From Arion vulgaris (taxonomy: Eukaryota > Mollusca > Gastropoda > Stylommatophora > Arionidae), in NCBI GenBank assembly GCA_020796225.1, contig CM036755.1, positions 41,492,806-41,556,805 of the forward strand: a stretch of DNA of 64,000 nucleotides. The letters are read 5' to 3'. How positions within the stretch are numbered: position 1 is the stretch's first letter; the number at the start of each line of letters is the position of its first letter. Of the stretch, positions 10,454-20,400 are shown piece after piece. The notes below the pieces were generated by a model. That model was not told the DNA's origin. It did not search any database and was given only the letters and a program-made list of their open reading frames with translations. The translations under genes were made by a program, and so were the position numbers.

Positions 10454-10524
10454 ATCAAATTTCGGGAAATATAACAAGATGGAAATAACCATCATTGGAT
10501 ACCATCATCATAAGAGACGAAGAT

Positions 10525-10845
10525 GAGTGGTTCGGATGTATGTCGTATGCCAGTGGGGACATGCTAGGACATCTCTCAGATGGACACCGGATGGGAAGGA
10601 AGGTCTGAACGTCCAAAGGAAAATGAAGAATGGTGAGAAAGTTGAAGGAGTGTGGCCTGAGGGGAGAGGTTGGTAGAAGCAGCAGAATAGCAACAGTGTC
10701 AATAAAAAGCATCGCAGAAATCGGATGTGCTGGCCTACTTGTATGCGCATAACTGGCACAACGTACAATCGCTCTTAGGCTCAGATCACATACAAATCAC
10801 ACAGTCGTTGACAAGTGGTCGATATGGAGCGTTCGAAGATTTAAA
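10525..10845 (+). mobile_element. LINE 3' fragment followed by 5'-truncated SINE2
   Basis: 10525-10700 reads as a degraded LINE C-terminus (TSLRWTPDGKEG then EGVWPEGRGW-like, with frame errors). From 10703 the 3' two-thirds of SINE2 follows: AAAAAGCATCGCAGAAATCG, GCGCATAACTGGCACAACG, then CTCTTAGGCTCAGATCACAT. Confidence 0.65.
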
Positions 10846-11382
10846 ACAAAAGTTGAGCAGACATTATAATGTTTACAAGTATTGAATAATAACATTACTA
10901 CATTACAATGAACACATACTGTGTGAAAGTCGTTATAAAAACATTGTTTTTATAGAGCATTACATTCTTATAATTTGTATCATACCTTATACTTACATCA
11001 AAGGATCAGACTGATATGTTTATTTTACAATTAACATCAAATCAGCGACAGAACACATCCATTGTTCTCTCTTCTCCTTACCTCTGCATCATTTAAAAAC
11101 ATACTGAAGTTGGAACCATTCTACAGCACGAGTTGGAAACATACTGCTTACAGATGAGATAAATTTACAAAATAAACCTATATAGTAGAAGATAGAATGT
11201 GGACGAGATTATTCACAGACTGGATGTGGACTGGCAAAAAAATATGAAAGCCGTCGACTTTGTTTAGTTCCTGGCAACTGAAAGCAAACCAAAGCGGTTC
11301 TTTAGTCATTTCCGGTACGTTATACAAACGTGTTTCATATTTTGTCTATTTTGAAATCAACATTCTAACTGATTTCTTCATA
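10846..11382. promoter_or_regulatory. Upstream region of SNRPE
   Basis: AT-rich sequence without recognisable repeats directly upstream of the SNRPE start codon; the promoter and 5'UTR must lie here. A CATTTCCGGTACG block near 11308 holds an ETS-type TTCCGG core, common in housekeeping promoters, but no TATA box can be assigned with confidence. Confidence 0.4.
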
Positions 11383-11436
11383 ATGGCGTACAAAGCCGCA
11401 GGCCAGAAGGTTCAGAAAGTGATGGTCCAGCCAATT
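11383..11436 (+). CDS. SNRPE: SNRPE exon 1
   Basis: Encodes residues 1-18, ending QKVMVQPI. The ATG context is ATAATGG. The donor GTATCC follows directly. The same ORF would run 8 more codons into the intron, but homology stops exactly at the GT. Confidence 0.95.
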
Positions 11437-14400
11437 GTATCCTTTTCTACTGTTAATAGTTAGATAGGTTTATTGTTGGTTTTACAAAGCATTTAATTAA
11501 CGGCAACCCATTTTCGATAAGTTCATTACGGATTACGTCTGATCTGTAATTTGAAATGAGTTTGTTTAGTTACATTTAGTAACACTCAGGTGTGACATAA
11601 ATTGCACATGGCCATAATTCAATTGTGTTTAACCTGCTTATTTTTGTTTTTACACAGAATACCCACAATAGCTACCATATGTGAAATATATATTGAGAGT
11701 TCTGAAAAAAGTTATGTAATATGTGAATTCAGAGAAAAAAATGGTTATAGTTAAGTAAGTAAAATTTTATGATTTTACTTAGGACTTTCCATCACATTAA
11801 TCACAATCAACACCTCACTACAGTGCAAATGTTAACAATAGCCCATGACATGTGGTGTTGTAGTTCTCTGATGTGTGCGGAGGTGACTTAGTAATAGTAT
11901 AGAGTCCAATCCTGGAAGAGAATCTACCACAGGTACACTTAACATGGTCATTGTTGGTGATCAGGGTTGGACATGTGTAGGTGTTGGTCAACTGTTGGTG
12001 TATTCCATCTTCTCGCCCAGTTTGCTTTCTGAAAACTTTCTTGCTGTTCAGAGTACAATTCTCAACTGTCAAGTCAACTATGCAAGTTCTTTTTGTGGTG
12101 TTGCAGTGCCAGATTTGATGATCATGTGAAAGGAATTCCCAGCATGTGGTGTTCAATTGTAGCATTCTAGACAAACGTTTGTGTGTCTAAGAAACTTTTT
12201 TTTGTCCGCCAACTGGCCGTCTGCTCCCATCTAGCTCACCAAACATCTTCTATTTTGTGATATGGTTTAGTTTTCCTTCCTTTCGTTTGCTTGAAATATG
12301 TCTATATATTCAATGTTGTCTCTTGTATGCTTCACTGTCTTTTGTAGCTCACACAGAGGTCTGTGTAGTTTTCTGTCAAGTGTTCTTTCGTTAGGCCAGT
12401 GAGTTTGCCTCAGTGTATCATATTTGGGGCAGTCTTGAAGTATGTGCTCTGCAGTCTGGTGTGCCTGTACACATGGCTGAATTGCCAATCTTGAATTTTG
12501 TATACATGTGGCTGCGGAGCCGATTGTGTTCTGTTCTAAGGCGCAGAATGACAACTTGTTCCAATCTGCTCATATTATAGTATCGTCTTGTGTTGGTATT
12601 TGTGGCTTTCTCATTGATTTAATCATCCTTTTCTTTTGGTGGTAGGTAACTGGCACATCCGGTTGCTCTCCTGCAGCACCTTCCTTGGCCAATCGGTCTG
12701 CTATTTCATTTCCTGGTATTCCACAGTGAGTGGGTATCCACTGCAAGATGACCCTGCGCTTCTTGGACAATTTAGACAGTAGGGTTTGTAGACCTGGCAA
12801 TTTTCTGGACTTGAGTGCTTGGAGTGCTGATTTTGCATCAGTCAAAAATACAACAGGTTGAGGATCGGGTCTAGTATTCAACAGTTTTTCAGTTGCCACC
12901 TTGTTTGTCTGAATTTCTGCATCATAGTTGTGACAGAATTTCCCCCTTGGTACTTTAATCGCATCTCTAGTGTTGTTTGGCTATTCTATGTACACTCCTG
13001 CTCCTCCATTCTTCACTGCATTTTCTGCTGACCCATGCGTGTATACCCAGACCCAGAGATCATGGGGGTATTCTTCATCAAGTAAACTGAGAGTGACTCT
13101 TGCGTTGTATGCTGTTCTGCTCATCCTTGTCGAATATTCCTTTAACTTCTGTCTGGATACATACTTCTGGTTCAGTCTCCTCTCTCCAAGGGTTTGCTCT
13201 GGCACAGACTTTAGGGGAATACCAACTTTTAGTAGGTCTGAAGTTTGCCTATTCAGTCTTTTGGCCTGATGAATAAAGCTGCTTCTTTTCAGCCGCCCAA
13301 TGCTAGATTTTGGAATCTGTTTTCCATTGGGTGGCTTGCATCTCAGAAACTTTTCTGCCTGAGTCATCACTTTTGTGTCTCTGCGTTCTCTCAGTGCTTG
13401 TATTCCCCCCCACTCTTTCCATTTCCACTATTGGTGTTGATGTTTAGTTTTCTTGCATGTCTTCTATAGTATACAGTACTATACACTGTCCATGTTTCCC
13501 GGCATACAGCAGGCTGGTGAGCACTATGGCCAAGTATTGTTGACTTCATGTTTTTATAGCTCCAGGTATGATGTCGACATGATAGTCAAAGTTGTCCGCT
13601 TGCAGGAGACACTGCTGTTTAATATTGATGACTAGGTCATAGTACTGCTTTCCGTCCGTGTGGTGCCGGGACCCACAAGAAAAGCAAAGAATAGTACCAC
13701 TGCAACCTACAATGCATGTTGTAACAGGCGACTGATGTAGGCCCTAGGGTGCTACCTAGTAAATAAAAGCAGCGCAGAAATCAGATGTGCTGGCCTACTT
13801 GTAAGCACATAACTGGCATAACATACAATCACTCTTAGGATCAGGGTCATCATGGGTTACTGTTCGGTTCTTATCCACAGGTCTGTGTTTGTAACTTTAT
13901 CATACCATCTCAGTCTGAGAATCCGCCAAAGACATCCGTTGACAAAGGTCTGAATCTTATTTGTATTTAACTTGCTGACTTGCAACGTTTCTGAGCCATA
14001 CAGCAACACAGATTTCACATTTGAGCTGAATATCTTGAGCTTTGTGGAGATGGCAGTGAACTTTCACACTGTGTGCAGGATAGCAAATTCTTCATGTATG
14101 GATATTCATAATTTATTATGTACAAATGGTTGAATTAACCATGAGCTTTTATTTCAAGTAACCTTGTACAGCTGTTGTAGCAGACAACAGAATTCATGGA
14201 GACAACTTGTCTTACTGTTTAGATATCTGAGCATAGAAAACTGATTACATTAGAAGTATCGAAAGAATCAGCACACAGAATGTATATTTAAGTTTTGATT
14301 GCCAGCCTATTTCAGCTTCCAATAACTATCTTTATATCATTTTTTCTTGAACTACTTGTGACGTTGAATCAATTCGATCAATGCATTCATGTGAGTACTT

Positions 14401-17400
14401 TTATAATTATACATTACTAAACTAATGTGATGCCGTTACCTTCCTTGACGTTTTGTACAGAATTTAATTTTCAGATATCTCCAAAATGTAAGTATAACAA
14501 GTTTGTTCAATTTGAAATACGATACACTTTCAGCTTTAAACATATCAATTTCTTCTTCAGACTGGTGTCTTGATCAACTTTGTTTTTACACGGACCCTGG
14601 CGCTAATAGTTAGCTATGAGTGACTGGCTGCTACAAACCCATGCAGCTTGTGTGTAGTACCCTGAACGTGGATGAAGTGTCTGGTCCCATATTGAGTCTA
14701 ATAGTGAGGGTGTTCTGATATCATAGTTGCTTCTCCAGATACACTGACATCCTGTAGTGATCCTTCCTTTTGTTTGCTTGAAACATTGTCTATATAATCA
14801 ATATTGTCTCTTGTATAAACTTCACGTCTTTTGTCGCCCGGGTGGTTACCGGAACCCAAATTTGGGGTGTAAAGAATAGCACCACTGTTACCTGCCACGC
14901 ATGTCGTAATATGGTCACCTCGATTAAAGAGGTTTGGCTGAAATCGGATGTGCGTGTCCTAAACATATTGAAGTCTATGCGTTTAGGGGCTACCAAACCA
15001 ATGTGCAACATATACACGTTCTTGGCAAAGAACATATCACAAAGAGGGATTAAAATTGGTCGTAAGAACGAACAAAGAAGAAGACTGTTTAGCTCACACA
15101 GTGGTCCGTGTAGTTTTATGTCATGTTGTTTCGTTAGGCCAATGAGTTTGCCTCAGTAGAGTATATCATATTCAGCGCAGTCTTGAAGTATGAGCTCTGC
15201 AGTCTGATGTGCCTGTTCACATGGCTGAATTGCCAATCCTGTAGTGATGATATAGTTTACATGTGTGGTCTGACCATGTGTTGTTGGAGTTTGCAGGGGG
15301 AGCAAAGAATAGTGACACTGACCTACAAAGCATGTATGTAGTAAGAGGCGACTGAGGTAGGGGCCTAGGGAAGCTACCCTAGTAAATGTTTTTACTAGGC
15401 ATAGCAGAAATCTGAGGTGCTAGCCTACTTGTAGTCGCATAACTGGCACAACATACAATCACTCTTAGGCTCAGATGACATACAAATCACAAAGAATGGT
15501 TAACAAGTGGTCGATGTGGAGCATTCAAAGAAAACATGTGATCAATCTGGTTTTTCTGTTCTATAATCTGCTGATATCAATGTTGCTTTATGTAATCTTT
15601 TACTTGGTTAAAAGTTTCTCCTATACGCACTAGTCTGATGCTTTAAAGCACATACATTTATAAACGTCTTTGCATTCTCATTAATAAACAATTGGCATGA
15701 ATCAGTTCTGATGGCCTCTATGAGAAATCAGATTTGGTAACATGCTACAGTATAACTCTGTGGTGGTATGACTGCTATATGTGAGCAATGTCTTGCAAAT
15801 CATCTTGACCACAGGTACAGACCTCAGTCTTACATAAGTTGAACTTCCTATACATATGACTCCAGATTCTGTTGTGAGATTGGTTGCTTTAAGAACACTA
15901 GCACCCACCCCATGACCATTGAAACCCTATTTTCTGCTATATTGCAACGTGTTGGAAGTGATTGGAGAAACACTTGTTTAGCCACCTGCATCATCAACTG
16001 ATAGTGTAATTTCCTAGCCTATTTTTGGTAGTTTTTTTGTGGGGACAGCTTTTTTACTTTGTATCCACTGTATCAGAGAAGCATTGCTCTTTGAGACACA
16101 TTGATTGGTAATCTGCTTATGTGTCCGATCCATTTAATTCATTGTTTCTTGATGAAGTTCAGTACTGATGTTGTACCCATATTTTTCCTGATGTCTTCAT
16201 TTCTAAGCTGATCTGTTCTTGATACTCCCAACATTATGTGTTACTATTGTTTGCTCCCCATTCAAGCACCAATAACAATATATATTAAGCCTATGATATT
16301 TACATCCCAATATCTTGAGCAGACATATTTCCTATTGTAACCAAACCAGGACAGTCAACATCACATCTGTTACTGCCCAAGTGGTTACCGGGGCCCAAAT
16401 TTGGAGTGTAAAGAATAAAACCACTTTTACCTGCCACGCATGTCGTGAGAGGCGATTAAGGAGGTTTGGCTGAAATTAGATGCACATGTCCTAAACATGA
16501 GTTTAGGGGTCTACCAAACCAATGTGCAACGTATGCACGTTCTTGGCAAAGATCAAACATCACAAAGAGTGATTAAAATTGGTTGTAAAGAACGAACGTA
16601 AAGAAGAAGAAGACATCTGTTACAATAGTTGCATATTTGCCTTTAAATTCATTTCAAATGTAGGATATCTTGTGTTATTTAAAGAACAGCAGCATGTCCC
16701 AGTGAGGGATGCTAGTAGACTTAAAAGGCAAAGGACAAATGCCACTGCAGCAGGTTACCATTTACGGCTTGATCCCTCTCTACAGACATGTCACCCCTCC
16801 TGTTGAGAGTATTACATAGAGCACAAACTCTGTAGTTTCAATAAGAATCTCTGGAAAAAATGCACATGTGAGCAGTGCGGTCTGGATTAGAACTCATGAC
16901 CTACAGAACTCAAGGCAAATGATTTGATCACTTCACCACAGAGCCTACCAGCTTGTAGATATCTTGTGTTAGTAAAAGCTGGAATTATTTACGCATTCCA
17001 TTTTTGTTTATTTGATTACAGAGATCAAGGGTTCAAGTCTGGTTGTATGAACAAATCAACTTGCGTATTGAAGGCTGTATTGTGGTAAGATTTTCTTATT
17101 AAGTAAACAACTCTTTCATATCATGTTGTATATTGTGGAATACAGTTTTATATCTGTATTTTGCCTGTGTATTGCCGGGGCTTGCAAGGGGAGCAAAGAA
17201 TAGTTTCTCTCTCGCGATCGATGTACCAGATCTCCCCATAAATTCTATTCATGTGGAAATCTGATTCATGCAGCATTAGCATGTGTGTGTTTAACGTCAC
17301 ATCTTCAGCACTATTTGGAGCTCTGGTGCTTATCCTTCGGCGATGTGTCTGGTTTCGCCAGCGTTTACTCGGTCCGCTCTCCGTTCTGTAGCCATTTAGT

Positions 17401-20400
17401 GTTTTTACGGTGTGGTAGCTAGACCCACCCAACCTCCTAGTCGCTCTTATGACATGCGTGCAGGTAACATTGGTTCTATTCTTACACCCAATTTGGGCCG
17501 TAACCATCGCCAGATAGTCTTTCTCTTCTTTGGTTCGACCCATTTTAATCACTTTGTGATATGTTTGATCTTTGCCAAGAACGTGTATACGTTGCATTGG
17601 TTTGGTAGGCCCCTAAACGCATAGACTTTTACACGTTTAAGACATGTGCATCCGATTTCGGCCAAACCTCCTTAGTCGCCTCTTACGACAGGTAACATTG
17701 TGGCAGGTAACATTGTGGCGTGGCAGGTAACATTGGTTCTATTCTTTACACCCCAATTTGGGCCCCGGTAACCACTCTGCCGAGAATAGTTACAAGGCAT
17801 GTCATAAGAGGCGACTGGGGTAAGGGCCTAGGGAAGCTACCCTAGTAAATCAAAAGTTCATTCCAAAATTCGTGATCACACTTAGGTTTAATTTGTACGA
17901 AATCTACCTGATGGATAAAAGTAATTTTTTGCATGCAATCTTATATACCTCACTACCTTATGAATTCATGTTTAACTAATTGGTAGGTAGCTTAGTTGAT
18001 GCAAAAAACGGTTTTTGTTATATAACTTTGCATAAGCACAACAAAATGATGACCAAAGTTTAGAATTTACATTAATACACAAAATGGTGGCGAATGTTTG
18101 CAAAGGCGTATCCTATTACATATTATAAAAAGAAATGTGACATGGTGAACAAATGATACCTTCACTTCTATAATGAAAGTAAATGCTTGTACATATGCCA
18201 TGACAGTCGTTAGATACAGTGAACTGATTAATCCACGGATTCGATTTGACTTGCACTGAATTGATGTGGAACACGAATTGCTAGTTATAGACAAACTTGA
18301 CAATCGTACTGTAAAACTTGACAATCGTACTGTAAAACTTGATAAGTATACCAAATCAACATCGCTGTTATTTTAGTAATAACGTATAATAAAAATCTTA
18401 CAGAATTAAAGGTTTGGGTGGGCAAAAATACTTTTGAAGGTCGTCACTGTTACCTATATAAAAATGTAAAAATCAAGAATTTATGTCGGGATGATTTTAT
18501 ACGTCGGTAAAGATAATCACGAATTTTGGAACTGGCACTACAATCGCTCTTAGGCTCAAATCACATACAAATCACAAAGAGTGTTCTCAGTGGAGCATTC
18601 AAAGAAGAAGACCTGTATTTTTCATTGACCAATGACACTTGATGGGTGATGTGGTCAACATGTCAGTCGCTATTATTTCCCATTGCTTCTCTATTCTCCA
18701 GGTATGGCATTGTTGATCCTAGAGCTGTGTTCATGATCTGAAAAATATCACACTCCAGCTGTTGGTTTTGAACCTTGACCGCACTAACAAAAGTGTTGCC
18801 TTGCCAGGGCTGTTGAAATAATACAGAGCGAAAACTCCCAATTCCTTGAAAATGTGCAAACAATGCGCCCCATTAGTCTTCCCGGAGATGGAAGACTGAC
18901 AGAGAAATAGAAGCTAGATTCCAGAAGGCAAATGCTATCATCTACCAACTAAACCCCACTATTCATAATCCAAACATCTCTCTGCCAGCTAAACAAGGGA
19001 TCAGTGCATCTTCATTCCTATTTTATGCTATATTCTCAAAACATGGACAATGAATAAGACAGAGAAAATAACCATATGTGAAATGTAATGTCGCAGAAAT
19101 GTCACCAGCACAACAAAACATGGACAATGAATAAGACAGAAAATAACCATATGTGAAATGTAATGTCGCAGAAATGTCACCAGCACAACAAAACATGGAC
19201 AATGAATAAGACAGAGAAAATAACCATATGTGAAATGTAATGTCGCAGAAATGTCACCAACACAACAAAACATGGACAATGAATAAGACAGAGAAAATAA
19301 CCATATGTGAAATGTAATGTCGCAGAAATGTCACCAGCACAACAAAACATGGACAATGAATAAGACAGAAAATAACCATATGGAAATGTAATGTCAGAGA
19401 AAGGTCGCCAACACAGCAAAACATGGACAATGAATAAGACAGAAAATAACCATATGTGAAATGTAATGTCGCAGAAAGGTCGCCAGCACAACAAAACATG
19501 GACAATGAATAAGGCAGAGAAAATAACCATATGTGAAATGTAATGTCGCATGAAAGGTCGCAACACAACAAAACATGGACAATGAATAAGACAGAAAATA
19601 ACATATGTAAATGTAATCACAGAAAGGTCGCCAGCACAACAAAACATGGACAATGAATAAGGCAGAGAAAATAACCATATGTGAAATGTAATGTCGCAGA
19701 AAGGTCGCCAACACAACAAAACATGGACAATGAATAAGACAGAAAATAACCATATGTGAAATGTAATGTCGCAGAAAGGTCGCCAACACAACAAAACATG
19801 GACAATGAATAAGACAGAAAATAACCATATGTGAAATGTAATGTCGCAGAAAGGTCGCCAGCACAACAAAACATGGACAATGAATAATGCAGAGAAAATA
19901 ACCATATGTGAAATGTAATGTCGCAGAAATGTCACCAGCACAACAAAACATGGACAATGAATAAGGCAGAGAAAATAACCATATGTGAAATGTAATGTCG
20001 CAGAAAGGTCGCCAACACAGCAAAACATGGACAATGAATAAGGCAGAGAAAATAACCATATGTGAAATGTAATGTCGCAGAAATGTCACCAGCACAACAA
20101 AACATGGACAATGAATAAGGCAGAGAAAATAACCATATGTGAAATGTAATGTCACAGAAAGGTCGCCAACACAACAAAACATGGACAATGAATAAGGCAG
20201 AGAAAATAACCATATGTGAAATGTAATGTCGCAGAAAGGTCGCCAACACAACAAAACATGGATAATGAATAAGGCAGAGAAAATAACCATATGTGAAATG
20301 TTATGTCGCAGAAAGGTCACCAACACAAGAGACGGTCACAAATGCCAGCATCAGAGAGAAAGTTTTTAATAAAATCCTTCTTGAATTACATTTAAAAAAC

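Noticed and set aside
17148..17597. 149-codon minus-strand frame
   Set aside because: It runs across SINE1, family E and SINE2 borders with no homology; chance open frame.
19177..20326. Long minus-strand open frames of about 285-310 codons reading like hydrophobic membrane segments
   Set aside because: They are produced by the 77-bp satellite; the units lack stops in the frames read and the protein merely repeats the unit. No start context or homologue.
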